Source: Paenibacillus gorillae (lineage in GTDB: Bacteria > Bacillota > Bacilli > Paenibacillales > Paenibacillaceae). Taken from it: 64,000 bases of DNA. Of the stretch, positions 34,030 through 44,290 are shown piece by piece. The stretch's first letter is position 1. Every line of letters starts with the position of its first letter. The DNA is taken from assembly GCF_000513275.1 (NCBI RefSeq), contig NZ_CBVJ010000134.1, forward strand, positions 1 to 64,000, read 5' to 3'. The notes beneath the pieces are model-generated. The model made no database searches. It was not told the origin of the DNA and saw only the letters and a program-made list of their open reading frames with translations. Both the position numbers and the translations under genes were made by a program.

Positions 34030-35601
34030 TTATCCCAGACCGATAAATAAATCACTGCGAATGGAGAAAACTGCTTGAATCCAGTCCATAAGCGGACCTG
34101 GCATCAAGCCTAATGCAACGGTCGCCCCGGCACAGAGCCATATGACGATTCCCGTCGGCACTGACACTCTAATCTCGTTTTCCTCTTCACTGCTGGAACG
34201 CATGAACATTTGACGAATAATGGAGAAGTAGAAATAGTAGGAGATTACGCTGCTGATCACCATAATGGCAACAAGCCAGTAGACCTTCGCGCTGGCAGCT
34301 CCCATCAGAATGAACAACTTGGCAAAAAAACCGCCGCTCACCGGCAGACCCGCTAGCGATAGAACAAAAACAACCATCGCTGCAGCGGTCCATGGCGCCC
34401 GGTAATAGAGTCCCGAGAAGCCCTTTAGCTCCTCATGCCCAGCTGCCCGGCTGATGACGGTCAACACGGCGAATGCGCCCATCGTCATCAACAGGTAGAC
34501 CATAAGATAAAAAATAAACTCAGAGACGTTGCTGCTGTGGACGGACGTGAAATTCAGTCCCATCGGTACCAGCAAATAGCCGGCATTCGCGACTCCCGAC
34601 AAGGCAAGCAGACGTTTCATCTGCCGCTGGCGCAGCGCAGCGGTCGTCCCGACAAGCATGGCTGCTGCTGCCAGAACGAGCAGAGCAAGATAGACATCAT
34701 TGCCCACTGGCTTAGCGCTGCCTCCCCCTCCTCCAGAGATGAAGAAGGCGCTGTTATAGACAATGCGCAGTACTGCCGCCAGTGCCGCCCCCTTCGACAC
34801 AACGGCCAGAAACGCCGAGACCGGCGTCGGAGCGCCCTGATAGACATCGGGTGCCCAGGCATGGAAAGGCGCAGCCGCAATCTTAATTGCAAAACCGGCA
34901 ATGAGGAGGAAGAAGCCGGCATACATGAGCGCTGGATAGCTAGCCATAGCCTCGGGAAGGGCTGTCCTGAAATCACCGAGATCTACCGAACCTGTTAATC
35001 CATACAAGTAGGACATGCCGAATAATATAAAGGCAGAAGAAATACCGCCGGTCACTACATATTTAAAAGCCGCCTCCGCCGATTTGGATGATCGTCTTCG
35101 CAAGGCAACCAGCACATAGCTGGTAATGCTGAGCAACTCCAAACCAATATACAGTGTAACCAGGTTGCCGGAGGAGGCCATGATCATGGCTCCAATTGCA
35201 GCAGGCAGCAACAAGTAGAACAGCTCGGCACGATCGGTAATATCTTTATCCTGTTTAACTGAACCTAGCGCTATTAGCGCTGCGAGCGCCGTGCCTGCCA
35301 GAAACACCAGCTTCAACAGGCTGGCGAATTGGTCAACCACGTAGCTTGCGCCAAGAAGTTCAATAACTTGGCCAGCTTCCCTGCCGCTGTCCTGCAATTG
35401 AATAAGCCGATAGACAACGAATCCGGCGGAAGCAAGCAGCCCGGCAACGGTCACCCAGCCGATCGACAATCGGCTGACCCTTTGCGGCAGCAGCAGATCG
35501 GCAACGACTAGAAGAAGAAAGACGGCAGCAAGGCATAGCTCGGGAGCCATGTTCAGCATATCCGGCCACGTCAGAGGCAAAAACGAAACACCCTCGTACA
35601 T
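34030..35601 (-). CDS. nuoN: NADH-quinone oxidoreductase subunit N
   Basis: Antiporter-like membrane subunit of complex I, 523 residues with about 14 TM helices. Family features: LLTLYIGLELLSITSYVLVAL-type helix with the conserved Glu, a lysine-bearing helix region AAFKYVVTGGISSAFILFG, and the FHAWAPDVYQGAPTPVSAF block. The ATG at 35601 is preceded by a G7 run that doubles as the SD (8-base spacer). Last gene of the operon. Confidence 0.95.
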   Translation of the reverse strand: MYEGVSFLPLTWPDMLNMAPELCLAAVFLLLVVADLLLPQRVSRLSIGWVTVAGLLASAGFVVYRLIQLQDSGREAGQVIELLGASYVVDQFASLLKLVFLAGTALAALIALGSVKQDKDITDRAELFYLLLPAAIGAMIMASSGNLVTLYIGLELLSITSYVLVALRRRSSKSAEAAFKYVVTGGISSAFILFGMSYLYGLTGSVDLGDFRTALPEAMASYPALMYAGFFLLIAGFAIKIAAAPFHAWAPDVYQGAPTPVSAFLAVVSKGAALAAVLRIVYNSAFFISGGGGGSAKPVGNDVYLALLVLAAAAMLVGTTAALRQRQMKRLLALSGVANAGYLLVPMGLNFTSVHSSNVSEFIFYLMVYLLMTMGAFAVLTVISRAAGHEELKGFSGLYYRAPWTAAAMVVFVLSLAGLPVSGGFFAKLFILMGAASAKVYWLVAIMVISSVISYYFYFSIIRQMFMRSSSEEENEIRVSVPTGIVIWLCAGATVALGLMPGPLMDWIQAVFSIRSDLFIGLG

Positions 35602-35604
35602 TTG

Positions 35605-37237
35605 CTAACCCCCCCGCCCTTGTTGCAAGTATTGGATGAATCAGCGTCTCGTAGCTGTAATGAAGCGTATCGGTCAGCATGGACGGATAACAGCCAAGCA
35701 GTATGATCACGGCCAGCAGCACAATCATGGGAACGGCCTCCACTAGCCGGGCATCCTTGGCTGCTGCATATTGCTGATCCATTGGTCCGAATGTCACCTT
35801 CAACACGCTGCGCAGCACATAAGCCGCCGTCAAAATAATGCCAAGCAGCGCAAGACCGGCCAGCCATGGATGCGATTCGAACAGGCCGAGCAGCGACAGC
35901 AGCTCGCCAATAAAGCCCGAAAGCCCTGGCAGGCCAAGCGCTGCCAATCCTCCTGCAAGCAGCATGCCGCTCATGAATGGCATGCTGCGCGCCAGTCCGC
36001 CAAGCTGCGGCAGCTCCGTCGTCTTCGTCCGTTCATAGAAGCTGCCAACCAACAAGAATAGCAGCGCCGAGATCAGGCCGTGAGAGACGAGCTGGAATAC
36101 TGCGCCCTGCAGGCCGATTTCGTTAAAAGCGGCAAAGCCGAGCAGCACGATTCCCATATGGCTGATTGAAGAATAGGCGAGCACACGCTTCAAATCCTTC
36201 TGCCGGAAAGCAATTAATGCCCCGTACAGAAGATTGACCAGACCCAGCACCGCTAGAACGACAGCCCATGCTTTCGCCTGTTCCGGAAATAAATAAATGC
36301 CGAAACGGAGCATGCCGTATGCCCCCATCTTAAGCAGTACGCCCGAGTGAATCATAACGATGGAAGGCGGAGCTTCCGTGTGCACCTTCAGCATCCAGGT
36401 GTGGAAAGGAAAGATCGGGAGCTTAATGCCAAAACCGACCAAGAGCAAAACGAATAGCGTCCATTGCATCGTATCGCTCATATGGAACGGGTTAAGTCCG
36501 CCCAGCGCCTCAGACGTAAGGTTGACCCATGCGGTCGGGTCCGTCATGTTTTTCGCCAAATCGGCATAATTGCCGCTATAGATAAACTCAAGAATATTCC
36601 CAGTCTGCTCTATGTGAAAGCCAGCCGTATTAACGAGAATAATGAATGCGATAAGCAAAATTGCTGAGCCAATGCCGTTATAGATTAGAAACTGATTAGC
36701 GGCCCGCTCGCGATTGAAGTAACCCCATATCCCGATCAGGAAGTACATGGCGATAATCGTCAGCTCGAAAGAAATGAAGAACAAAAAGATATCCCGTGCG
36801 AGAAACACGCCCAGCATTCCCGCTTCAAGCAGCAGAAACCATGCGTAAAAAGCTTTCCAGCGCTTTTTCACATGAACCGAGGCAAATGCAGCCATCGCCG
36901 TCACTAAAGCGGTCAGAATGACGAGCGGTAGCGATAATCCGTCAACGCCAACCGCATATTGAATAATGAACTTGTAGCTCGTAACGCCTTCAAGCGTCTC
37001 TTTGTTAAGCGGAACCTCCACCCAAGCCGCTTGCTCCTCATAGCCGCTGACGCCTTGCATATTCACAAAGTCAGAATAGAGCAGGCATGAAAGAATCAGC
37101 GGCACGAGCGTCGTAATAATCGCCGCAGCATGCAGCCATCGGTTGCGCTGGCTCGGCAGCAGCATTACAACGAGCATTCCGGCTAGCGGCGAGGCCAGCA
37201 TAATCGATAGAATCGGCCAATCAGAGAGAATGTTCAT
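35605..37237 (-). CDS. nuoM: NADH-quinone oxidoreductase subunit M, apparent frameshift at the 3' end
   Basis: Antiporter-like proton-pumping subunit of complex I, about 540 residues if terminated normally. Seen: FISFELTIIAMYFLIGIWG with the key Glu, the FPFHTWMLKVHTEAPPS motif and LAYSSISHMGIVLLG. As the sequence stands, the frame runs through a G7 tract (plus-strand C7 at 35609-35615) and on to 35360, overlapping nuoN by ~240 bp with a nonsense-like tail rich in Arg, Cys and Ser. With one G fewer it would stop at TAG 35605-35607 just after LATRAGG, as expected before nuoN. The start ATG overlaps the nuoL stop (TAATG). Confidence 0.88.
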
Positions 37238-39121
37238 TACCAGAACCTCCTTCCGACGATAGCCACGATTAGAACGATACAGCCGATTAGCGCTGCCAAA
37301 CCATAGGTTTGAACCTTGCCGTTGCTAAGTCTCGCTGCCAGCCTGCCTGCGGCAGTCGTCAGCGATCCCGTCATCCGGACGGTTCCGCCGATTACATATT
37401 CGTCGAATGCAGCAAGCGTAGTACCGAGCCCGCGCAGCGGTTTTACAACAATTACCCGATACAATTCATCGAGGTAGTAGCCTCTTTCGACTGTTCTCAA
37501 CAGTCCTGGAAGCTTCTCCGCCATCAAGCCATTTCGGATGCTTTTCTTCACAAAGAACAGCCAGCCCAAGTAAATGCCCAATGCGCCTACACCGATGGAG
37601 GCCACCATAGCTGCAATACCTGAGCCATGCGCAGCTTCGGCAGCTCCCGAGCCGTTCAGCCAGCCGCTTAACCAGCCATTCCACGGTGTTTCAACGAACC
37701 CGGCAACGACTGATATAGCTGCAAGAACAATCATCGGTATCGTCATGACAGTACCCGATTCTTTCACCGCTGGATGCCCGCTTCGCGGCTTGCCTGCAAA
37801 GACCAGGAAGAACAGTCTCGACATATAGAGAGCTGTGCAGAACGCTGCTGCAAGCCCAACGACGAACAGCACCGGACTTTTCGTCCAAAGCAGTTGCCAG
37901 AATGGCATCCTTGGACCAAAAGCCGGAGAAGGGCGGTATGCCCGACAACGCAAGCGCGCCAATAGCGAAGGTCCAAGCCGTTGTCTTCATCTTGACGCCA
38001 AGACCGCCCATTTCCCGGATATCCTGCGTATGTACCGCATGGATAATGCTGCCGGCCCCCAAGAAGAGCAGCGCTTTGAAGAAGGCATGCGTGAACAGAT
38101 GAAAGATGCCTCCTGATACCGAGCCCAAACCGATCGCCATGACCATATAACCTAACTGGCTGACCGTCGAGTAAGCCAGAATCCTTTTGATATCATTCTG
38201 GGCTAGCGCTATCGTTGCGGCAAATATCGCGGTGAAGCCGCCTATATACGCCGTCGTCTGCATCGCAGCTTCCGATGCGCTTATGATGTCGAACGTTCTT
38301 GCGAGCAAGAACACGCCAGCAGCGACCATCGTCGCGGCATGAATAAGCGCACTGATCGGAGTCGGCCCCTCCATTGCATCCGGAAGCCATACATGCAGCG
38401 GAAACTGGCCGGATTTGCCGATGGCGCCGACAAAGATGAGCAGCGCAATGAGCGTCGTAATGCCCGAAGTCATCACGCCGGATTGCCCCTCGTGAAAGAC
38501 GTTGTAAATATTAGTGAAGTCCAGCGCATGACCCGGCATATACCAGAACAGCAGCAGGATCGCTAACAGCAGTCCTGCATCACCGATACGTGTGACGATG
38601 AACGCTTTTTTCGCTGCAGCACGAGCGGCTGGCCTCGCATACCAGAAGCCGATTAACAGGAACGAGCATACCCCGACCAGCTCCCAGAAAATATAAAGCA
38701 GCAGCATATTGTCCGCCAGCACCAGCCCGATCATCGAGAAGGTAAACAAAGCGACATAGCCGTAAAAAACGGTGATCCGTTCGTCATTTTTCATATAGCC
38801 TGCAGAGTAGACGTTAACTGCCAAGCTGACAGTCGTTATGACCACAAGCATAAGCGAAGTCAGATTCGTCACTTCGAAGCCAAGACGCAGCGTATAGTCG
38901 CCGATGACGATCCATTTAAAGCTGCTTATGCTGTAATCGACGGCGTCGGGGCCCAACCGCTCGAACAAGACCAGCAGCGATAGAAGGAATGCCGCTAACG
39001 AGCCGGCAGACCCAAGCAGCATAGCTGTCGTCCGATAGCTTCTGCCTAGTGCAATTAGGAGCAGAAACGCCGCCAGCGGGAATACCGGGATGAGCCAAGC
39101 CAATTGCGTATAAAATTCCAT
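37237..39121 (-). pseudogene. nuoL: NADH-quinone oxidoreductase subunit L, frameshifted
   Basis: Largest antiporter-like subunit of complex I, about 627 residues if repaired. The upstream part (39121 to about 37890) is intact: YIFWELVGVCSFLLIGFWY, the HVWLPDAMEGPTPISALIHAATMV motif and LAYSTVSQLGYMVMAIG. After GFWSKDAILATALDEKS the frame breaks near 37870-37900. The neighbouring frame resumes with SPVLFVVGLAAAFCTALYMSR and continues to a stop at 37237. The lost frame runs out at 37691. The exact indel is not resolvable by eye (a T3, an A4 and a C2G2 run are candidates). The ATG at 39121 has GAGGTGA 9 bases upstream. Confidence 0.88.
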
Positions 39122-39130
39122 TTGCTTGCG

Positions 39131-39433
39131 TCACCTCCTCATTTCATCATATTCGTCGACATTCACCGTACCTCTGGCGCGGAACAACGCAATTAATATC
39201 GCCACGCCAACTGCAGCCTCTGCAGCGGCTACCGTTATCGTGAATAGCGAGAACACTTGCCCGGTCAAGGAGGGCACAACCCCATATTTGGAGAATGCGA
39301 TCAGATTCAAATTGACGCCGCTTAGCATCAGCTCTACCGACAGCAGAACGACTACTGCATTCCGTTTCACAAGCGCCCCGTACAAGCCGATGCAAAACAA
39401 GATCGCCGCCATCGTTAAATAGGATGGAAGCAT
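39131..39433 (-). CDS. nuoK: NADH-quinone oxidoreductase subunit K
   Basis: Three-TM subunit of 100 residues. The helix pair with conserved glutamates (LLSVELMLSGVNLNLIAF and TITVAAAEAAVGVAILIALFR) is typical. The ATG at 39433 has GGAGG 9 bases before it and lies one base after the nuoJ stop; longer in-frame extensions lie within nuoJ. Confidence 0.95.
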   Translation of the reverse strand: MLPSYLTMAAILFCIGLYGALVKRNAVVVLLSVELMLSGVNLNLIAFSKYGVVPSLTGQVFSLFTITVAAAEAAVGVAILIALFRARGTVNVDEYDEMRR

Positions 39434-39434
39434 G

Positions 39435-40037
39435 CTACTCCGCCTCCTTCGTCTGCAATTGAACCGCCTGCTCCGTTGAACCGCCGTCGATGCCCGTATC
39501 TTCGCCTGCAGTGCCATCCAGCTTCTCCGGCAAGCGGCGCGCAATGGCGATTGCCCCAATAAAAGCGACCGTCAGCAAAATCGACAGCAGCTCGAACGGC
39601 ACAATGTAACCCGTATAGAGGAGCTGGCCGATCTTCATCGTATTGTCCTCCCCGCCTTGGAAAGGAAGCGGTTTGGGAAAGTCCGTCGTGCGGATGGCAT
39701 AGAACAATAAGCCGAATAGCGCCAGAGCGCCAATCGCAGCAAGCCCTTCGTGAAGCGGCAGCACCTTTTCCGTACCGGCATCCTGATGATTCGTCATCAT
39801 AATGCCGAAGATCATAAGAATAGACACCGCGCCGGCATAAATGAGCACCTGCACGAATGCGACGAACTCCGCCTCCAGCAGCACAAACATGCCCGCCAGT
39901 CCGAGAAATACGCCAGCCATGGAAATCACCATATGGACGACCTTTTGGAGGCTGATCATCAGTACGGCGCCGCAAACGATGATGGCGGAAAATATAAAAA
40001 ATGCCACGAACTCGCCGTTAAACTCGATATTAAACAA
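39435..40037 (-). CDS. nuoJ: NADH-quinone oxidoreductase subunit J
   Basis: Five-TM subunit of 200 residues (FFIFSAIIVCGAVLMIS, VYAGAVSILMIFGIMM-like helix with the family's pi-bulge region, AFIGAIAIARRL). The C-terminal ~35 residues are hydrophilic. The start is a TTG at 40037 placed directly after the nuoI stop codon, with an AAGGGGG SD inside the end of nuoI. Confidence 0.93.
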   Translation of the reverse strand: MFNIEFNGEFVAFFIFSAIIVCGAVLMISLQKVVHMVISMAGVFLGLAGMFVLLEAEFVAFVQVLIYAGAVSILMIFGIMMTNHQDAGTEKVLPLHEGLAAIGALALFGLLFYAIRTTDFPKPLPFQGGEDNTMKIGQLLYTGYIVPFELLSILLTVAFIGAIAIARRLPEKLDGTAGEDTGIDGGSTEQAVQLQTKEAE

Positions 40038-40487
40038 TTACTTGGCGCCCCCTTTGGCCGGTGCTCCGATATTGTTGTTGTCTTTGCGTACAAGCGTATT
40101 GTTGTCGGTCAGCCACTGCGCGTCCTTGAACAAGTCGTCACGGCTGAAGGCCGACAGCTCGAAGTGATTCGTCATAACGATCGCCTCCGTCGGGCATACC
40201 TCGGTGCAAAGATCGCATAGGATGCAAATTTCGAAATTAATATCGAAGGTATCGATCACCTTCCCTCTTTTTTCAGGGTCGGGATTCGGCTTGCCAGTCA
40301 GCGTAATGCAATCCGTCGGACAAATTCTCGCACACTGGTTGCAGACGATGCATAGCTCCGGTATAAAATGCTGAATGCCCCTGAACCGGTCCGGCATTTC
40401 AAAAGGTACATCAGGGTAGGAAGTGGTTACTTTAGGCGAGGCCATCGCTTTCAGCGTGACGCCAAGCCCGCGAAACAATCCTTTCAT
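40038..40487 (-). CDS. nuoI: NADH-quinone oxidoreductase subunit I (2x[4Fe-4S])
   Basis: Peripheral-arm ferredoxin-like subunit of 149 residues. Two complete [4Fe-4S] motifs are present, CIVCNQCARICP and CILCDLCTEVCP, carrying clusters N6a and N6b that deliver electrons to NuoB. The N-terminal amphipathic segment GLFRGLGVTLKAM is typical. Confidence 0.96.
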   Translation of the reverse strand: MKGLFRGLGVTLKAMASPKVTTSYPDVPFEMPDRFRGIQHFIPELCIVCNQCARICPTDCITLTGKPNPDPEKRGKVIDTFDINFEICILCDLCTEVCPTEAIVMTNHFELSAFSRDDLFKDAQWLTDNNTLVRKDNNNIGAPAKGGAK

Positions 40488-40502
40488 CGTCCCTGCCTCC
40501 TA

Positions 40503-41519
40503 TTATCCTTTTATGAAAACCTCAATATAGACAGCCGTAAGGAATACGTTGAGCAGTGATACCGGGAGCAGCACCTTCCAGCCAAGCCCCATCAGCTGAT
40601 CGACACGAATACGCGGAAAAGTTGCCCGTATCCAGAACAGGAAAAAGACGATGAAAGCAAATTTCAGCAGAAACCATAGGATACCCGGCACAAATTCGAG
40701 AAACGGCGCAGGCGCCTGCCAGCCGCCGAGAAACAATACGGTAGTGAGCGCTGCAATCGCATAGACATACACATACTCCGTCAGCATGAAGAAAGCGAAG
40801 CGGAAGCCGCTATATTCCACATGATAGCCTGCGACCAGCTCCGATTCCGCCTCGGGTAAATCGAACGGCGTCCGGTTGAGCTCCGAGACAGCGGCGATGA
40901 TAAAGACAGCAAAGCCGATAATTTGCGGCAGGAAGTTCCAGTTCCAGAACCAACCTCCGCTTTGCGCCTCGACAATATCCCGCAGATTCAAGCTGCCGCT
41001 CAGCAAAATAACGCCAACAACAGAGATCACAAGCGGCACCTCATAGCTGATCATTTGTGCCGCAGAGCGCATACCGCCGAGCAGCGCATACTTGTTGTTG
41101 GAAGCCCATCCGCCAAGTACAATAGCGAGCGTGGAAATACCGGATAGCGCGACATAATAAAGCAAGCCGACATTCAAATCGGCGAAATAAAGCTTCTGGG
41201 TGTATGGAATAACCGCCAGTACAGTAAATGCCGGCACGTAAGCAAGTATGGGGGCCAGTGTAAAAAGAAGCCGGTCCGCCTTCCGCGGAATCGTATCCTC
41301 TTTAATGAGCAGCTTCAATATATCAGCTACAGTCTGGAGCAAGCCTAGCGGCCCTACCCGGTTCGGCCCTTGGCGGAATTGCATCCAGCCGATTACTTTT
41401 CGTTCGAAGTAAATTGCATAGGTCACGAAGCCCAGGACGATCATTAGGAAAACAGCGCCCCAAAGAAAGATGACTACCGCATTGCCCCAGGTCATCGGTC
41501 CGTTCAGCCAGGCGCCCAT
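40503..41519 (-). CDS. nuoH: NADH-quinone oxidoreductase subunit H
   Basis: Eight-TM subunit of 338 residues that helps form the quinone site. Seen: ERKVIGWMQFRQGPNRVGPLGLLQ, NNKYALLGGMRSAAQMISYEVPL and ELNRTPFDLPEAESELVAGYHVEYSG, all signature blocks. The ATG at 41519 (TGATG overlap with nuoD, SD GGGGAGG) is preferred over a TTG two codons upstream. Confidence 0.95.
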   Translation of the reverse strand: MGAWLNGPMTWGNAVVIFLWGAVFLMIVLGFVTYAIYFERKVIGWMQFRQGPNRVGPLGLLQTVADILKLLIKEDTIPRKADRLLFTLAPILAYVPAFTVLAVIPYTQKLYFADLNVGLLYYVALSGISTLAIVLGGWASNNKYALLGGMRSAAQMISYEVPLVISVVGVILLSGSLNLRDIVEAQSGGWFWNWNFLPQIIGFAVFIIAAVSELNRTPFDLPEAESELVAGYHVEYSGFRFAFFMLTEYVYVYAIAALTTVLFLGGWQAPAPFLEFVPGILWFLLKFAFIVFFLFWIRATFPRIRVDQLMGLGWKVLLPVSLLNVFLTAVYIEVFIKG

Positions 41520-42619
41520 CAGCAATCGACCTCCCCGACGACGATATCAACGCCGCCCAGAATCGTAATTAAATTCGTCATCGTCTCCCCGATAAGCAGC
41601 TTGGGCAATATTTGAAGGTTCACGAAGGATGGACGACGGAACTTCAGCCGGTACGGCTCTGCCTTGCCTTTGGATACGATATGGCAGCCAATCTCGCCTC
41701 GCGGCGATTCAATTCGTGTATATACCTCTCCGGCAGGCGGCCGGATCGCCCGGGGCACCTTGCCCATCGTCTCGCCGCTGCTCGGAAATTGCACGATCGC
41801 CTGCTTCAATATGCGCAGGCTTTGGCGGATTTCCTCCAGCCGGATGCGATAGCGGTCATAGCAATCGCCGTTTTGTCCGAGCGGCACGTCGAATTCAAAG
41901 CGGCTGTACAGGCTGTACGGCTCCGCTTTGCGCAAGTCCCAGTCGACACCAGTACAGCGCAAATTGGCACCGGATAGTCCATAATCAATGGCTGTTTCCG
42001 CATCATATTTGCCGATGCCTTTAATGCGGGCCAGAAAGATTTCATTGCCGCTGACCAGCTTATCGTACTCGCGAAGCTTGCCTTCCATATAGGGAATAAA
42101 CTCGCTCACCTTATCGATCCAGCCGGGAGGAGCATCCCATTTCACGCCGCCAACCCGCATGTAATTGTAGGTCAGGCGGGCGCCGCACAGCTCGTTGAAC
42201 AAATTAATAATCGTCTCGCGGTCGCGAAACGCATATAGAAATGGACTCATCGCGCCGATATCAAGCAGGTAGGTACCCCACCAGACCAGATGACTCGCGA
42301 CCCGCTGCAGCTCCATTACGATGAGGCGCAAAAACTCAGCCCGCTCCGGCACTTCCAGCCCCATCATCGTCTCCACAGCATGAACGAGAACGTAATTGTT
42401 AGTCATAGCGGAGACATAGTCCATCCGGTCGGTATAAGGAATGATTTGTGTATAGTTCAATTGCTCGGCAAGCTTCTCCGTGCCGCGGTGCAAGTAACCC
42501 ATGACCGGAGTTGCCTCGGTAATGACTTCACCGTCAAGTTTGACTACGATGCGAAACACACCATGTGTGCTAGGATGCTGAGGACCAACGTTAAGCAGCA
42601 GTTCTTCGGTACGAATCAC
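41519..42619 (-). CDS. nuoD: NADH-quinone oxidoreductase subunit D
   Basis: 49-kDa-type subunit of 366 residues that lines the quinone cavity with NuoB. Conserved motifs: GPQHPSTHGVFR, GYLHRGTEKLAE, ESPRGEIGCHIVSKG near the C-terminus. GTG start at 42619 with GGAGGTG 10 bases before it. nuoH follows directly: nuoE, nuoF and nuoG, which encode the NADH module, are absent. Confidence 0.95.
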   Translation of the reverse strand: MIRTEELLLNVGPQHPSTHGVFRIVVKLDGEVITEATPVMGYLHRGTEKLAEQLNYTQIIPYTDRMDYVSAMTNNYVLVHAVETMMGLEVPERAEFLRLIVMELQRVASHLVWWGTYLLDIGAMSPFLYAFRDRETIINLFNELCGARLTYNYMRVGGVKWDAPPGWIDKVSEFIPYMEGKLREYDKLVSGNEIFLARIKGIGKYDAETAIDYGLSGANLRCTGVDWDLRKAEPYSLYSRFEFDVPLGQNGDCYDRYRIRLEEIRQSLRILKQAIVQFPSSGETMGKVPRAIRPPAGEVYTRIESPRGEIGCHIVSKGKAEPYRLKFRRPSFVNLQILPKLLIGETMTNLITILGGVDIVVGEVDC

Positions 42620-42626
42620 GAGCGGC

Positions 42627-43355
42627 TTACACCTCCGAGTCTAACGGTTCATAATCTTTGCGAAGCGGATGCCCGGCCCAATCGTCCGGCATCATAATGC
42701 GCCGCAAATCGGGATGCCCGGGAAAAACAATGCCCAGCAGATCATAAATTTCACGTTCATTCCAGTTAGCTGTTGCCCATACCGGCGTGGCAGAGGACAC
42801 TTCCGGCTTCTCGCGGTCGGCTTTTATCTTCACGGCCAGCTCCCGCCCGCTCCGCAGCGAGACGAGATGATAGACGACCTCCAGATGCGTCTCGTAATCA
42901 ACGCCGGATACGTTGCGCAAATACGTAAAATCATTCTCTATCTTCAATAGTTCCGCTATGCTGCGCCAATACTCATTCTTTACGATGAGCGTCGGCATAT
43001 GCCCGTTTAATTCGTTAATATAAGCATCCTCTAGCGCTTCGTCTGCCACCTCACGGCGAATGAGCGCAGTTACCGCGTCCAGCTCCGGCTGTTTGGGCGA
43101 CGGGGGTGGCGGCGCTGAGGCCTCTGCCGCTTCTGCCGTCTCTGCGGCTGCTTTCGCCGCAGCCCGGGCTGCGCGCGCTTCTGCAGCCGCTTTCAGCTTC
43201 GCTGCTTTCTCCGGATCTGCTGCCTCGACCGACTGCTGCGCAGCTGTCTGCCCCGCTTCCGCAATCGGCGTCGTCTCAGCTGCCTTCTGCTTCTCGTCCT
43301 TCTCAGCATCCGCCGGTCCTGACTCCTGCTGCGCCTTCTTCTCCTCTTCGCTCAC
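42627..43355 (-). CDS. nuoC: NADH-quinone oxidoreductase subunit C with Ala/Glu-rich N-terminal extension
   Basis: Residues ~90-242 form the normal 30-kDa subunit (VDYETHLEVVYHLVSL, NEREIYDLLGIVFPGHPDLRRIMMPDDWAGHPLRKDY). Residues ~1-88 are an extra low-complexity region of Ala, Glu and Lys (for example AEARAARAAAKAAAETAEAA), likely helical or disordered. The GTG start overlaps the nuoB stop (GTGA). Subunit identity is secure; the role of the extension is unknown. Confidence 0.93.
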   Translation of the reverse strand: MSEEEKKAQQESGPADAEKDEKQKAAETTPIAEAGQTAAQQSVEAADPEKAAKLKAAAEARAARAAAKAAAETAEAAEASAPPPPSPKQPELDAVTALIRREVADEALEDAYINELNGHMPTLIVKNEYWRSIAELLKIENDFTYLRNVSGVDYETHLEVVYHLVSLRSGRELAVKIKADREKPEVSSATPVWATANWNEREIYDLLGIVFPGHPDLRRIMMPDDWAGHPLRKDYEPLDSEV

Positions 43356-43870
43356 CTGCCGGTCACCCGCTTCCCGGTCTTCGCTTCATAGCGGATTTTC
43401 TCCTGCAGCTTGTTGATCCCGTAGATCAGCGCTGCCGGATTAGGCGGGCATCCTGGAATATAGACATCCACAGGAACGATTTGATCAACGCCTTTAATAA
43501 CAGCGTAAGATTTCACATACGGACCGCCTGCCGTTGCACAAGAGCCCATAGCAATAACCCATTTGGGCTCAGGCATTTGGTCATAAAGTCTGCGCAGCAA
43601 AGGGCCCATCTTCTTTGTCACCGTGCCGGCCACGATCATAACGTCTGATTGGCGCGGCGAAGTACGGAACATGACGCCGAACCGGTCAAGATCATAATGG
43701 GATGCGCCTGTTCCCATCATTTCTATGGCGCAGCAAGCCAGGCCAAAGGTCAGCGGCCAGAGGGAATTGCTTCGCGCCCATGCTTTCAACTGCTCCAGCG
43801 TACCCATGAAAACGTTCCGTTCCAGCTCGCAGCGTTCTTCCAGCGAGATCGACTCTAAACTGAATTCCAT
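43352..43870 (-). CDS. nuoB: NADH-quinone oxidoreductase subunit B
   Basis: PSST-type subunit of 172 residues that binds cluster N2. The motif LTFGLACCAIEMMG and the later Cys in MGSCATAGG and IPGCPPNP are the cluster ligands. The ATG at 43870 has AAGGTG 5 bases upstream and overlaps the nuoA end by 16 bp. Confidence 0.95.
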   Translation of the reverse strand: MEFSLESISLEERCELERNVFMGTLEQLKAWARSNSLWPLTFGLACCAIEMMGTGASHYDLDRFGVMFRTSPRQSDVMIVAGTVTKKMGPLLRRLYDQMPEPKWVIAMGSCATAGGPYVKSYAVIKGVDQIVPVDVYIPGCPPNPAALIYGINKLQEKIRYEAKTGKRVTGR

Positions 43871-44226
43871 TGCAGCACCTTCTTCTTCCATGCGTATAGA
43901 AGTCCAATGAGCAGCATTCCAGTGAAGATAAACATCTCAAACAGCACAAATAAGCCGAGCTTGTTGTACGCTACGGCCCAAGGGTATAAGAAAACGGTTT
44001 CCACATCAAAAATGACAAACATCAGTGCAAACAAATAATAACGGATGTTAAACCGCACTTGCCCTTCCCCAACCGGCTCATTGCCGCTTTCGTAGGTGGT
44101 CTGCTTCGGGTCGGTCGGTTTATGCGGTCTGAGCAGCCTGCCTGCGGTCAACGCCGCAGCGGGCAGCAAAATGCCAAGCACAATAAAAATAGCCACAACG
44201 ACATACTGGTTAACGTAGTTGTCCAC
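43855..44226 (-). CDS. nuoA: NADH-quinone oxidoreductase subunit A
   Basis: Three-TM subunit of 123 residues. Signature: YESGNEPVGEGQVRFNIRYYLFAL and FVIFDVETVFLYPWA. The GTG at 44226 has GGAGG 7 bases upstream and lies downstream of the predicted transcription start near 44284; earlier in-frame starts do not. First gene of the operon. Confidence 0.93.
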   Translation of the reverse strand: MDNYVNQYVVVAIFIVLGILLPAAALTAGRLLRPHKPTDPKQTTYESGNEPVGEGQVRFNIRYYLFALMFVIFDVETVFLYPWAVAYNKLGLFVLFEMFIFTGMLLIGLLYAWKKKVLQWNSV

Positions 44227-44290
44227 GCAATCGCCTCCGTCATTTGTGAAGTGCAGCAGACCCATGCCGCTTGGTCCAATTTTCCTCACA

